The notes: generated by a model not told the origin, from the letters alone. Counted from the first letter of the stretch, positions 7,967-17,115 are shown. The stretch: 43,921 bases of DNA from UBA6265 sp964526965 (GCA_964526965.1 CAZGML010000023.1:1-43921); one strand, 5' to 3'. Numbers and translations: made by a program.

Positions 7967-8551
7967 CTATCCCTCAGGAGTAGCCTCAACGGTCTCACCG
8001 CTGTCATCAGATTCACTCGCCGGCGCAGACATGTAAACATCCACATCTACCTCGCCGTCGTCGTCGCTGCTCAGCATGGCGATGCCGCTGTAGCCGGAAT
8101 CTCCAACCGGGTGCAGGCCGATTACCATCTCTTCGCCATCGTCAAACACCACGCCGCCGATGTCGCCACAGGCGATGTAGTTCTCCATGTACTCTTCGCT
8201 CTCGTGCACCACAATCGCGTGCGGCGATCCGAGCATGGCATCCCACGCAAGCTCAACGTCGTCGGATTCGCTGTAGGTCACGTCACCCACGGTCAGCGTG
8301 CCGCGCACTTCTGGTGTCTCGGCGATGCCGCCATCATCGTCGCGTTCAACGCCGATCGGCAGCAGGTTAAAGAGGGGAGCCACCGGCTCCGGATTCACCT
8401 CTGCACACGTGCCCTCGTGGATGTGGATCGGGTGACCGCTGGTGGGCGTGGAATCCTGGGCGAGGGCACTGGCGGCTCCGCCAAGCCCGAGCGTGGTTGC
8501 GAGCGCAGCTCCGGCTACAAACCTGCGTAGGGATGAAAGCTTCATGATCAT
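7967..8551 (-). CDS. Secreted acidic protein with HIHEGTC motif
   Basis: A 194-residue exported protein of unknown function. The first 32 residues form a classical signal peptide (LRRF, hydrophobic core, ASALAQ). The mature part starts with HPIHIHEGTC, then two half-domains containing YSESDDVELAW, SPHAIVVHESEEYMENYIACGDIGG and a C-terminal strand region. The His-rich HIHEGTC and the CGDIGG segment recall the Cu/Zn-superoxide-dismutase-like and CHRD-type beta folds, in which such histidines bind metal, but the full active-site set is not visible. The C-terminus is low-complexity and acidic. The start is well supported: AGGAGG lies five bases before ATG 8551. The gene stands alone with its own terminator. 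Confidence 0.75.
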   Translation of the reverse strand: MIMKLSSLRRFVAGAALATTLGLGGAASALAQDSTPTSGHPIHIHEGTCAEVNPEPVAPLFNLLPIGVERDDDGGIAETPEVRGTLTVGDVTYSESDDVELAWDAMLGSPHAIVVHESEEYMENYIACGDIGGVVFDDGEEMVIGLHPVGDSGYSGIAMLSSDDDGEVDVDVYMSAPASESDDSGETVEATPEG

Positions 8552-9396
8552 TATCTCCTCCTGTGTATGGGGCCGGTCGGTTCCAGCCCCTGTGTGTGTT
8601 GAAGGAGATCAACGCAGGATATGTGCCCGCGCCTTCACCTGGCTGCTCCGCGGCGCAGGTGTCCGCTGGCAGCGAGCATGGTTCGGCGGCAACGTCCACC
8701 CATGGCGGCGATTTTCGGGGCGCGTGTGTTCCGGAGTCTCGCGAAAATGTTGTTAACAACAACGTTTTTGCGCTTGCAATGTGGGCCGATTCATGACAAG
8801 CTAGGCACAAATTACCCGTACGTACATCCCGTCAGAAGGTACGTGTTCAGCGTATCCTATGGATAGAGCCGTGTACCTTCGTGGAGGTTACGATCAGACA
8901 ATGTTCTCGCAAGCGGAAGGTATCAAGCCAACAGCATGCGCGAACGGTGCCGGATCGTCAACCGACACCGCGAATTCGTTTGATAGAGATAGAGGAGGGT
9001 AAACTCGTTGATTGCGGATTGCGTCCGCTTGCAGGTGAATCCACATCCGGATTGCGGTGGTGCGCCAACACTGCCAGCAACTCTCGGTGTGGAAAGCGTG
9101 CGTTCGGCGCGATACGCGCAGTACCAGTACCTGGCTGGAACGGGAACCCTGAAAAATGAAAATGACCGGTGCGCCAACACCTGTCATCTTCTTTCAGAGT
9201 TCTTTGTCTGTTTTGCCGGAATCTCGATCAGCTAGTCGCCAAACCGTCTGATCAGCTCCAAAGCCAGCCGCCCGGTTCGTAAGCCCTAGAGGGAGGCTTC
9301 TTCATATGCTTGACCAGATTGTAGTCACATCCCCGTGGATGTGTCAAGGCCCAGTGTGCCGCCTCGGCAAACCACTGTGCCAGGGCCGCCAGTAAC
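8552..9396. other. Gene-free region upstream of the DnaA-N-like gene
   Basis: About 845 bases with no convincing gene on either strand. Two items are visible. A near-palindrome lies at 8741-8773: TGTTGTTAACAACA (8748-8761) inside outer arms GCGAAAA and TTTTTGCGC. GATTGCG is repeated at 9010-9016, 9017-9023 and 9050-9056, with GGTGCGCCAACAC at 9059-9071 and 9168-9180. The short ORFs here lack ribosome binding sites and recognisable composition. Confidence 0.5.
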
Positions 9397-11568
9397 ATGA
9401 GCGGCAAGCACCCCAAAAACCGCGATGAGCGCGACATGACTTCACACCGCGTGGACGAGCAATCGGCCGCACGGCGTGAGGCCATGCCCGCCGCGGAATC
9501 CGATAAGCCAAAGCTCACCGGCATCGTGGGCGATAAGGCTCCGGAATCCGGCGATAGCCGCAGCGGCGAAGACACCCGCCGCCGTGGCTGGTACTGGAAC
9601 TGGAACACCATGGTCACCCAGTTTGCCCCGCTCATCGGGCTGGATGGCAAGGGCCTGCTGGATTCCTACATTGTCTGGACCGACCGGCGGGAGGATTCGC
9701 CCTATCGCGGCTACGCCTTCCCATCTACCACCGCCGAGGCCAACTTCTATGGAATAGACCGCAACACCATCGGCACCATTAACAAGATCCTGGTGGCGCT
9801 CGATCTCATCGAGATCAAGAAGTCCATGGTGAGCCGGCCAGACAACGGCAACGACTGGAAGTTCCCCCACAACACCTATCGCGTCAAAGAGCAGGGCGAT
9901 AACTTCCAGCTCACCGCCAACGCTGTGCGCAAGGTGGTGGAACTCGCCGTGGAGGACACCGCAGTCTACCGCCGCATCAAGCACATCTTCGGCAGCAGGT
10001 TCAAGCCGATCGATCCGAAGAGCGTCTGGTACGACATCATCGCCGAGCTCGAAGAGACAGAGAGCTGGCAGAAGCTGCGCGCCATCGCCCTGGAGGATGA
10101 GCGTCGCACCAGTGAGCGCAGTCGCAAGGGCCACGCGGCCCGGCGCAAGGGCACTGGCACCAAAACCACCGCAACCACGGGCGAATCCGACGAATCGACA
10201 GTGAAACCCGTGCCAGGCGAGTCACAGGTATCGACAGCTTCGACAGTTGGTAATGACACCGACAATGACAGCACTGTCGAAACAGAAACGCCACCAAAAA
10301 GCACTGCTGCACAGTCCAGCAACGCTTTTAAGACCCCTGCTGCACAGAGCAGCAACGGTTCCAATGCCGAGGGGTCAAGCGATGCTGCACCAGGCAGCAA
10401 AGGTCAGCCGACCATTGCTCAATCAACCAGCACTACGAATTACACAGATCAAACAACCACCACAACTGGTGACAAGGAAGCACAAAACGAAGCGACGGAA
10501 GCGAACGTACAGCCTTCCAGATCTGTGGGCGATTTCGGTGGTGGTCCAGACGACAGTCGCGACCGCGAACTGACACTTCAACTTTTCGATGAAGCCAACG
10601 AACAGCCGGTGACAGTAGCGGCTCGCCGGATTCTCGGTCGGGTCGCCAGCGATTTTGCGGATTTGGCAAAGTCGGCCGGTATTTCCGGATGGGCCTTAAC
10701 GGGTATGGCAATTGAAGAAGCGGTTTCCAGCGGAAGTTCGTTTGTTGCACCCAAGCGCGTGCGCGAGATCCTTAATAGGTGGAAGCGCGATGGTATCCCG
10801 GAGATGTATGCCGGTGTGTCAGCAGGCCATGACCAGCCGGCACACGAACCTGTGACAGCTGTGACAAGCGAGTCGGAGTCCAGTCACAGTTTTGTTCGTA
10901 CACCCGTCTCCGGTACCAGGCCGCCCAGTAGCACGCCGCAACCGCAGGGTGGAGGCGACCTCGCATCTGTATGGAAGAGCGCCTGTGCGCTCATTAAGCC
11001 GGAGGCCGCTGTAGCCGATGCCCTGCACGAGCAACTGGTGAGCGATGCCCAACTCCTCCGTATAGAGAGTGGATACGCTGAACTGCTGGTGAGCGATCGA
11101 CTCAACGCCGTGCTCTCCGATGAGATCCAGCGCGTGATCCAGACCAAGCTCAGCGTGGCGGCCAGGCGTCCGCTGCGTCTGCGCATTGTCACTGGAGATG
11201 CTCCGCCGCCAAACGTCTCGGATCCGTATCGGCAATCCAGCCAGCAGATGCTCACCGGAGACGTGTTCGAGATACCGAATAGTGGTATGAACAACATTCA
11301 GTTGTGGGCGGCGGTGCAGCAGGCGCTCTCGGCTAGTGGTGATATCCCACGGCCGGAGCTCGCCATGTGGGCGACGTCCAGCGAACTGCTCGCACTGGAT
11401 GGCGATACGTTCGTGCTCGGCTTTGGCAGTTCGTTCCTGTGCCGCCGGGCCGAACACCGGCGTGCCGACCTGGTACGAGAGTTCACCTACCTCGCCGGCT
11501 TCAGTTGCGATGTAGAGATTGTGGAGACCGCTTTGTGGCGAGAACAGAACGAACAGGGTAGCGCGTGA
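9397..11568 (+). CDS. Winged-helix protein with two DnaA-domain-I-like C-terminal modules
   Basis: A 723-residue protein. Residues of about 65-185 form a helix-turn-helix domain of the type found at the front of replication/primosome proteins (WYWNWNTMVTQFAPLIGLDG, YRGYAFPSTTAEANFYGID, NTIGTINKILVALDLIEIKK). A long Ser/Thr-rich linker spans about 240-395. A short helical module follows (about 400-475). The C-terminus carries two similar modules, LASVWKSACALI...AELLVSDRLNAVLSDEIQ and IQLWAAVQQAL...FVLGFGSSFLCRRAEHRR, that match the pattern of the DnaA N-terminal (domain I) fold: Trp helix, then a strand ending in a helix that follows an [LV]V[SP][ND]-like turn. It overlaps the S41 peptidase gene as GTGA. 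No plasmid functions lie nearby. The role in replication or regulation is inference. Confidence 0.65.
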   Translation: MSGKHPKNRDERDMTSHRVDEQSAARREAMPAAESDKPKLTGIVGDKAPESGDSRSGEDTRRRGWYWNWNTMVTQFAPLIGLDGKGLLDSYIVWTDRREDSPYRGYAFPSTTAEANFYGIDRNTIGTINKILVALDLIEIKKSMVSRPDNGNDWKFPHNTYRVKEQGDNFQLTANAVRKVVELAVEDTAVYRRIKHIFGSRFKPIDPKSVWYDIIAELEETESWQKLRAIALEDERRTSERSRKGHAARRKGTGTKTTATTGESDESTVKPVPGESQVSTASTVGNDTDNDSTVETETPPKSTAAQSSNAFKTPAAQSSNGSNAEGSSDAAPGSKGQPTIAQSTSTTNYTDQTTTTTGDKEAQNEATEANVQPSRSVGDFGGGPDDSRDRELTLQLFDEANEQPVTVAARRILGRVASDFADLAKSAGISGWALTGMAIEEAVSSGSSFVAPKRVREILNRWKRDGIPEMYAGVSAGHDQPAHEPVTAVTSESESSHSFVRTPVSGTRPPSSTPQPQGGGDLASVWKSACALIKPEAAVADALHEQLVSDAQLLRIESGYAELLVSDRLNAVLSDEIQRVIQTKLSVAARRPLRLRIVTGDAPPPNVSDPYRQSSQQMLTGDVFEIPNSGMNNIQLWAAVQQALSASGDIPRPELAMWATSSELLALDGDTFVLGFGSSFLCRRAEHRRADLVREFTYLAGFSCDVEIVETALWREQNEQGSA

Positions 11569-13126
11569 TACGAGAAGCAATAGCCGGACGTGAGATGCAG
11601 ATCGCCTTTCCCCGGCACCTGGCGGAATCGATGCTGCCGCTGCTGAAATCCGAAGTCGCCGAGTTCGAGGCCGTGTTCGGTGCACAAGTCCGGTTTGGCG
11701 AAGAGGTGGCGGCGTCGGGTCCGCGCTGGATCGTCGAGGAGAAGCCAGATTCGGACACTAACTGGCTCCGGTGGCATGCGGATTCCCTCACGCTCGTTTC
11801 CACGGTGCGCGATGCTGCTGGCCTTGGGGCGACGGTGCAACTCCTCCATTCATTGGTCGCGCTCGGGGTTGATGAACTGCCCGACGCACGTGCGGATGAT
11901 CTGCCAACAGCTATCGCGCGCATCTCCACCGAAATCGAACGCGGGTGGCCGGGCTTCGGTATTCGCGGATTCAACTGGTCGGCAATTCGGGCCGACTTCC
12001 CGGCAGACAACGACATGACCCTGACCGACGTTGAAGAGCTGGTCGCGCGATTGCAGGATGGCCACACCGCCGTGCGCGAGAACGTGCCGGTGTACAACCC
12101 GCCGTATGCAGTTGAGCTCACGAACGGCCGCGCGCTGATTCGTCGCGTGCCCACATGGTCGGCCGCCGCGGCGGCAGGGGTCCAGCCCGGGTGGACGCTG
12201 GAGATCGACGATGTGGAAGGCTGGTTGGCGCGCGTAGGATCACCGCCGCATTCACACGCGCTTGTGGCCGGTCGGCGGGCGATCGCCCTCAATGGCATTA
12301 CTGAGCGTGAATTCACGGCAACGGGTCCGCGAGGGGAACGTCGCACCTGGGTTGAGCAATCGGCTCCGCTTTCGCCTGATCAACTGCTATCCGCCCGCGT
12401 TGTTGCCCGCAACATCGTCTATGTTCGAATGCAGANNNNNNNNNNNNNNNNNNNNNNNNNNNNNNNNNNNNNNNNNNNNNNNNNNNNNNNNNNNNNNNNN
12501 NNNNNNNNNNNNNNNNNNNNNNNNNNNNNNNNNNNCAACTGCTATCCGCCCGCGTTGTTGCCCGCAACATCGTCTATGTTCGAATGCAGAACTGGATTGC
12601 AGGCGTGGGCCTGGAAGAACGGTTCGTGGAGATCATCGCCGCACACCGGCATCGGCAAAGGATGGTGCTCGATCTTCGCGGCAACACGGGTGGCAATCTC
12701 TTGATGGCGCAGCAGTTGCGCAGGCACTTTTTGAGAGAGCGCTCATTGCTCGGCACGATCCAGTTCACACGTGCCGATGGCACACTGGCCGTGCCGGTCG
12801 AGTTGTGGGATGATCCCGTGCCTGACGGAGGCTGGCCCGGAGAGCTGGTGGTATTGACCGATCCGCTCACGTATTCGGCCAGCGAGGATTTCCTGCACGG
12901 CCTGCAGGGCCTGCCGCACGTCACGGTGATCGGCGCGCCGAGCGGCGGCGGCAGTGGTCGACCACGTACGTTGCCACTGATTCCGGGCTGGAGTGTGAGC
13001 ATGAGCACCGCGCTCACGTTCGATCGCAACGGTCATTGCATCGAAGGGCAGGGCATACCCGTTGATATCGAGGTCGATCCCTTCACTGAATCCTGGCGGT
13101 CGCACTTTGGTCTTTTTGTACCGTAG
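11565..13126 (+). CDS. S41 family (tail-specific type) peptidase, frame restored across assembly gap
   Basis: When the 100 Ns and one of the two identical 55-base flanks are removed, 11565-12435 joins 12591-13126 in frame as 468 residues. A PDZ-like segment (YAVELTNGRALIRRV, AAAAGVQPGWTLEIDDVEGW) precedes the S41 core: MVLDLRGNTGGN, TDPLTYSASEDFLHGL with the serine-containing SASED segment that holds the nucleophile in this family, and VIGAPSGGGSG. C-terminal processing proteases and Tricorn-like peptidases share these motifs. No signal peptide is visible at the GTG start, so it may be cytoplasmic, unlike CtpA. The GTGA overlap with the upstream gene implies coupled expression. The exact sequence at the join is an inference. 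Confidence 0.8.
12381..12590. other. Scaffold gap with 55-base flank duplication
   Basis: 100 Ns (12436-12535) lie between two identical 55-base copies (12381-12435 and 12536-12590). The pattern is that of two contigs that overlap by one k-mer but were joined with a fixed-length gap. No sequence is really missing: merging the copies keeps the peptidase frame open. Confidence 0.9.
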
Positions 13127-13131
13127 GCGGC

Positions 13132-13140
13132 TGGTATCAT
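13132..13140 (+). promoter_or_regulatory. Extended -10 promoter element
   Basis: TGGTATCAT fits an extended -10 (TGnTATnnT) and lies 40 bases before the GTG of the small membrane protein, inside a 53-base gap after the peptidase stop. TTTTTG at 13113-13118 could serve as a poor -35 with 16-base spacing. Confidence 0.35.
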
Positions 13141-13179
13141 CCGGAACGTAATTACTAGCGAGGTTAGCGGACAACGCGA

Positions 13180-13662
13180 GTGGATATTCTTCGACTTTTT
13201 ATCGGCCTGATACTGTTCGTTCCCATTGTGCTCTCCACCCGACTGGTGGTTCACACAGACACGTGGCGTTCCGCCGTGAGTGCACTGCAGCTGCGCTGGG
13301 ATCGCGAACAGAGGCAAGCGTCAGTCAATGGCGTTACGCTGGAGCAGCGTCAGGCGGTTCAACAAAAGTTCGAGCAGCTGGTCACGAACCGGCCATTCCG
13401 CCTGATGTGGTTGCACGTTGGTCTCGGGCTTGGCGCGGTGGCGTTCGCGTTGGTGTTGGCGTGGAACCAGGGCGATCTCCGATGGACTGGCTTGTGGCTG
13501 GCACTACCGTTGGGGCTTGCCACGCTTTCGATCCTCGGGTTCGGCTGGGCACTCGTTAATCAGGCCAATGGTAAGCTGACGGCCATCAGCTCGTCGCTGT
13601 ACGGGCCTGCTCCGCCACGGGTCAAAGTCCGGGCTATTCAAACGGATGAGACCAGCCAGTAG
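13180..13662 (+). CDS. Small membrane protein, three predicted TM segments
   Basis: A 160-residue protein not recognised as a named family. Hydrophobic stretches lie at about residues 4-20 (LRLFIGLILFVPIVL), 77-95 (WLHVGLGLGAVAFALVLAW) and 103-126 (WLALPLGLATLSILGFGWALV). An amphipathic, Gln/Arg-rich segment between the first two (WDREQRQA, LEQRQAVQQKFEQL) is probably exposed. Start GTG 13180 places a membrane anchor at the N-terminus. It is followed 77 bases later by another small membrane protein in the same orientation, so the two may be co-transcribed. Confidence 0.65.
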   Translation: MDILRLFIGLILFVPIVLSTRLVVHTDTWRSAVSALQLRWDREQRQASVNGVTLEQRQAVQQKFEQLVTNRPFRLMWLHVGLGLGAVAFALVLAWNQGDLRWTGLWLALPLGLATLSILGFGWALVNQANGKLTAISSSLYGPAPPRVKVRAIQTDETSQ

Positions 13663-13739
13663 GCCACTGCCATTCGGGTGGATCAGCATCCCGAATCCCC
13701 ATCTGCCATCAGCGTGTACCACCACCCCGGAGATCGGAA

Positions 13740-14036
13740 TTGTCGGATTTGGCGAAGCGGATTGTACTGGTATTCATTGGTTTGCTCGCCGCAGTTGCCA
13801 TCTACACCACTGCCTGGGATCTCGGAGCGGGTGAGCAGGTGTTCTGGGGATGGCCGCTATGGTTCGGCCTGGGAGTGATCGTCTTTGCCGCGTGGTGGCT
13901 TCCCAAAACGATTATCGATGAGTTCAGGCAACAGGGGCCGAACGAGAACGCGGGCTGGATCTCCACCCTTCTGGATGTGGTGCCAGTGATCATCGCCCTC
14001 ATCGTGTTCTCGCTCGGCTGGATTCTCCGTCGCTAG
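13740..14036 (+). CDS. Small three-TM membrane protein
   Basis: A 98-residue hydrophobic protein of unknown function. Predicted TM segments are at about 5-25 (KRIVLVFIGLLAAVAIYTTAW), 33-52 (VFWGWPLWFGLGVIVFAAWWL) and 78-96 (VVPVIIALIVFSLGWIL), with a polar loop IDEFRQQGPNENAGW between the last two. TTG is taken as start because GGAG lies about eight bases upstream and no ATG or GTG fits. The gene ends 11 bases before the convergent secreted protein gene. Confidence 0.55.
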   Translation: MSDLAKRIVLVFIGLLAAVAIYTTAWDLGAGEQVFWGWPLWFGLGVIVFAAWWLPKTIIDEFRQQGPNENAGWISTLLDVVPVIIALIVFSLGWILRR

Positions 14037-14047
14037 CGCGACGCGGG

Positions 14048-14893
14048 TTAATCTGTGATATCGACGTCGCAGCGGATATCGCTGCTGGTATCACCGATGG
14101 AGACCGTGAAGTCACCATCGTCGACGTCCAGCCCCACCTCGTGCCCGGCATCGTCGTTCGCCACGCATGAGATGGTGATATCCGCATCGTCGAAGTAACC
14201 GGTGACGATATCGATCTCGACGTCATCATTTGGCTCTACGATGGTGCTTATCCAACCGCCTTCGCTGGCAGCGAGGTAGAGGTCATCGTCCACGCCGTTG
14301 ATCTCCCACTCGGTCAACACATTTGCCGGGTCTCCGTGGTACGTCACTCTCAGGGCCAGTGTTTGGTAATCATCGGTTGTTCCGGAGGGCGTTGTTCCCT
14401 CTTCGGGGATCAAGGCCAGGCCGTACCCGGCGAACTCTGTGAAGTTGTGGGTTGCGCTCTGGAAGGAGGCGGGTTCGTACCCTGGCAGCACGGTGCCCTC
14501 GTGCAGCACTACGCCGAGCACGATATCGAAGCCCATGGGGCTGTTCAGGGCGCAGAACCCATTCGCATCGGTATCGCAGCGGTTGAACCAGGCATCGTCA
14601 TCGACGTCCCATTCGATTTCTTCGGCTGGGTCATCTTCCTCGAAATCCCAATCATCCTCCGCAAGCACGAAGGTAAGTGCTACACCTTCGGCGGGTGTGC
14701 AGGTGCCGTTTTCAATCAATTGTTCTGGAGATGGCGCCTTGCCACCGCCGGCATTGACGTGACCGGGGTCCTCATCACAATACAACACATACACGGGCAT
14801 GTCGGAGTAACTACGGTCCAAATCCTCCTGGGCAGTAGCTACCTGGGTGGCAGGAAGAAGGCCGAGCATCACGGCGAAGACAAGACGAAGCAT
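14048..14893 (-). CDS. Secreted acidic protein of unknown function
   Basis: A 281-residue exported protein. A signal peptide covers about residues 1-21 (LRLVFAVMLGLLPATQVATAQ). The mature protein is strongly acidic with DDxD clusters (EDDWDFEEDDPAEEIEWDVD) and has six or so cysteines spaced as likely disulphide pairs (YCDED, GTCTP, RCDTDANGFCAL, SCVAND, IRCDVD). VLYCDEDPG and GFDIVLGVVLHEGTVLPGYEP recall the repeated surface proteins of Thermomicrobiales, but no domain can be named. The start is an ATG with AAAGGA upstream on the minus strand. Confidence 0.65.
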   Translation of the reverse strand: MLRLVFAVMLGLLPATQVATAQEDLDRSYSDMPVYVLYCDEDPGHVNAGGGKAPSPEQLIENGTCTPAEGVALTFVLAEDDWDFEEDDPAEEIEWDVDDDAWFNRCDTDANGFCALNSPMGFDIVLGVVLHEGTVLPGYEPASFQSATHNFTEFAGYGLALIPEEGTTPSGTTDDYQTLALRVTYHGDPANVLTEWEINGVDDDLYLAASEGGWISTIVEPNDDVEIDIVTGYFDDADITISCVANDDAGHEVGLDVDDGDFTVSIGDTSSDIRCDVDITD

Positions 14894-14990
14894 GTGCAGA
14901 TCCTTTGAATGAAGTTCGGTTTGCCGACAGGCGTATTGTAATACTCCCGGTCGAAACAGGCCTTTGGCGTGTGGTTTCCGGGATTGGGTG

Positions 14991-14996
14991 TATAAT
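14991..14996 (+). promoter_or_regulatory. Consensus -10 box upstream of the siderophore-interacting protein gene
   Basis: TATAAT preceded directly by TG, 41 bases before the chosen ATG. No good -35 is visible at 17 bases. The same TGTATAAT string occurs before the sigma-factor gene at 32222-32229. Confidence 0.45.
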
Positions 14997-15036
14997 TCCG
15001 ATCACAATAGTCGGATATACGCAGGTAGAGAGTTTT

Positions 15037-15783
15037 ATGGCACAAGTCTCCGAGAAAACGGAACGAATTATGTACGAGTTGAAGCCGCGACCGGCGAAGG
15101 TGGTTTCTATCACCGAGCTCACACCGCGGTATCGCCGCATGGTGGTAACTGGCGAGGAGTTTCACGACTTCCAGACAAAGGGATCTTCTGATCACATCAA
15201 GGTTCAGATCGATGTGGATGGAGAACCTGTCCGGCGAGATTACACTCCGCGCAGCTTTGAGAATGGCGAACTAACACTCGAGTTTGCGCTCCACGCCGAT
15301 GGCCCGGTGACCAACTGGGCGCGCAACGCAGAGGTTGGCAGCGAGTTCACCGTGCTCGGCCCTCGTGGATCCATGGTCCCAAGGCCGGTCTTCAATGCAT
15401 ACATCGTCATTGGCGATGAAACGATGCTGCCCACCGTCGCCCGCGCGATGGAACTTCTCCCGACCGATGCATCGCTCATTTCGGTGATTGAAGTCGAGGA
15501 TGAGACCGACAAAATCGACCTGCCAGCGCAGGGCAATCATGAAGTGATCTGGGTTGAACGGCAGGGACGCCACCCGGGCGAGGCCCTGGTGGAGGCACTT
15601 GCTGCCATCGACTGGCCAGAAGGCGAGGTCTTCGTCTATGCCGGTGGCGAGGCTTCCGCCATGCGCGATGTGCGCCGCCACGTTGTTAATGAGCGCGGAC
15701 TCGACCGCACAAACCTGAACATCAGCGGGCACTGGAAACGTGGAAAAAGCGACTACGATCATCATGAACCCATCGAGGAATAA
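15037..15783 (+). CDS. Siderophore-interacting protein (FAD-dependent ferric-siderophore reductase family)
   Basis: A 248-residue ViuB/YqjH-type flavoprotein that reduces ferric siderophores in the cytoplasm using NAD(P)H. The N-terminal FAD-binding barrel shows VSITELTPRYRRMVVTG, then RRDYTPRSF, the RxYTxR flavin-binding motif, and GPVTNWARNAEVGSEFTVLGPRGS, which is the usual phosphate-contact region. The C-terminal NAD-binding domain has YIVIGDETMLPTVARAMELLP and VYAGGEASAMRDVRRHV. ATG 15037 gives the usual family length; translation from 14905 would add a segment unlike the family. A consensus -10 box lies just upstream. An intrinsic terminator follows the stop, so it is probably monocistronic. 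Confidence 0.9.
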   Translation: MAQVSEKTERIMYELKPRPAKVVSITELTPRYRRMVVTGEEFHDFQTKGSSDHIKVQIDVDGEPVRRDYTPRSFENGELTLEFALHADGPVTNWARNAEVGSEFTVLGPRGSMVPRPVFNAYIVIGDETMLPTVARAMELLPTDASLISVIEVEDETDKIDLPAQGNHEVIWVERQGRHPGEALVEALAAIDWPEGEVFVYAGGEASAMRDVRRHVVNERGLDRTNLNISGHWKRGKSDYDHHEPIEE

Positions 15784-15794
15784 CAACTGACGCT

Positions 15795-15826
15795 TGACGC
15801 CCCCGGCAATCGTCGTGGGCGTTTTG
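15795..15826 (+). terminator. Intrinsic terminator after the siderophore-interacting protein gene
   Basis: ACGCCC (15797-15802) pairs with GGGCGT (15817-15822), enclosing further CG pairs, and is followed by TTTTGCTCT. It lies 14 bases after the stop codon. Confidence 0.6.
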
Positions 15827-15915
15827 CTCTGTCTCGACGGAAATTGGTTCGCAACGTAGCATAAGTTCGTGCTGCCGTATGGCAACATGTCGCTCCATTG
15901 ATCCCGGATCAGGCC

Positions 15916-17115
15916 ATGTCAACAACTCGCGAACCCGGTTGGGTGCAACATCCTGCCTTCATCATGGTCACCGTGATTGTTCCCGGCCTCAACCTGAGAA
16001 TCCCGATTCTCTCCGTATCTCCGCTGCTCGATACCATCACCACCGATCTTGGCCTGAGCGCTGCGCAGGCGGGGTGGTTGAGCACGATCCCGGTTATCTG
16101 CTTTGGCACTGTGGCGTTCGCCTCCCAGGCGCTTACACGCCGCTGGGGTATGGATAGAATCCTGCTGGTGATGTTTGTCGTCCTGTTGGCCGGTATTCTC
16201 ATCCGCACAATGCCATCTGTCGAGTTGCTGTTTGGCGGTACGGTACTGGTGGGTGCCGGCATTGCGGTGAGCAATGTGATCCTGCCCGGGTTCATTAAAC
16301 GCGAGGCGCCGAATCGTGTCGGGCCGATGACGGCCGTCTACTCAGCCGCGATTTCCGCCAGCGGCGCGATTGGTGCCGGCGTCACCATTCCGATCATGAA
16401 TGCGTTTGATCTGGACTGGCGCGGCGCGTTGGGCTGGCCAGCGGTGATGGCGATTGCCGGTATCCTGGTACTCATTCCGTGGCAGCTGGTTTCACGCAAC
16501 GGGCAGGTGCTGAAAGGCCCGGCGCGCACACTTCACTCCAACCTGTGGAAGAACAAGGTCGCCTTGTTCGTCACCGGCTATATGGGACTGCAGTCGTTCC
16601 TCTTTTTCTCGACCACAGGGTGGCTGCCCGTCTACCTGATTGCTGAGGGGATGGACGAACAGAGGGCCGGATTCATGCTGAGCCTCGCGCCCCTGGTTGG
16701 TATTGCCGGGTCGTTTATCGCGCCGCTGCTCGTGAACAGGCGGGCCGACCAGCGCTGGTTGGTATGGGCAAGCGCCTTTCTGTGCGCATCCGGCGTCGCC
16801 GGGTTCGTCTGGCTACCGATGACGGCCACCATCCTCTGGGTATTGCTCTTTGGATTTGGTACGGGTATGAAACTGAGCCTGGCGCTGACGTTCATCGGCC
16901 TCCGCACGCCGGATGCGCACTACGCTTCCGAGCTGTCCATGATGGCGCAGGCAATTGGGTATATGATCGCTGCTTTCGGCCCCATCGGAATCGGATTCGC
17001 ACACGATGTTACGGGGAGTTGGCAGTTCGCGTTTGGCATTATTCTCGCCAGTATTGCGGTGCTAACGATGTCTGGATTGGGCGCCGGTCGAAACCGCCTG
17101 GTGACAGATGTATAG
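15916..17115 (+). CDS. MFS transporter, CynX/NimT-like
   Basis: A 399-residue, 12-TM major facilitator. Features typical of the cyanate/nitroimidazole (CynX) branch are ISPLL-like SVSPLLDTITTDLGLSAAQAGWL in TM1-2, CFGTVAFASQALTRRWGMDR in the first cytoplasmic loop, and AISASGAIGAGVTIPIMNAF with the W-R-GALGWPA stretch after TM5. The substrate is unknown; the family moves small anions and drugs. ATG 15916 is preferred to the weak ATT 18 bases earlier. It lies downstream of the flavoprotein gene but beyond that gene's terminator. Confidence 0.88.
   Translation: MSTTREPGWVQHPAFIMVTVIVPGLNLRIPILSVSPLLDTITTDLGLSAAQAGWLSTIPVICFGTVAFASQALTRRWGMDRILLVMFVVLLAGILIRTMPSVELLFGGTVLVGAGIAVSNVILPGFIKREAPNRVGPMTAVYSAAISASGAIGAGVTIPIMNAFDLDWRGALGWPAVMAIAGILVLIPWQLVSRNGQVLKGPARTLHSNLWKNKVALFVTGYMGLQSFLFFSTTGWLPVYLIAEGMDEQRAGFMLSLAPLVGIAGSFIAPLLVNRRADQRWLVWASAFLCASGVAGFVWLPMTATILWVLLFGFGTGMKLSLALTFIGLRTPDAHYASELSMMAQAIGYMIAAFGPIGIGFAHDVTGSWQFAFGIILASIAVLTMSGLGAGRNRLVTDV

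Noticed and set aside
8563..9235. Several short ORFs in the gap upstream of the DnaA-N-like gene
   Set aside because: No ribosome binding sites, irregular composition, mutual overlap on both strands.
10819..11685. Minus-strand ORF opposite the end of the DnaA-N-like gene
   Set aside because: Arg/Ser-rich shadow translation spanning two coupled plus-strand genes.
12262..12813. Apparent ORF spanning the N-run
   Set aside because: The frame exists only because of the placeholder Ns and the duplicated flank.
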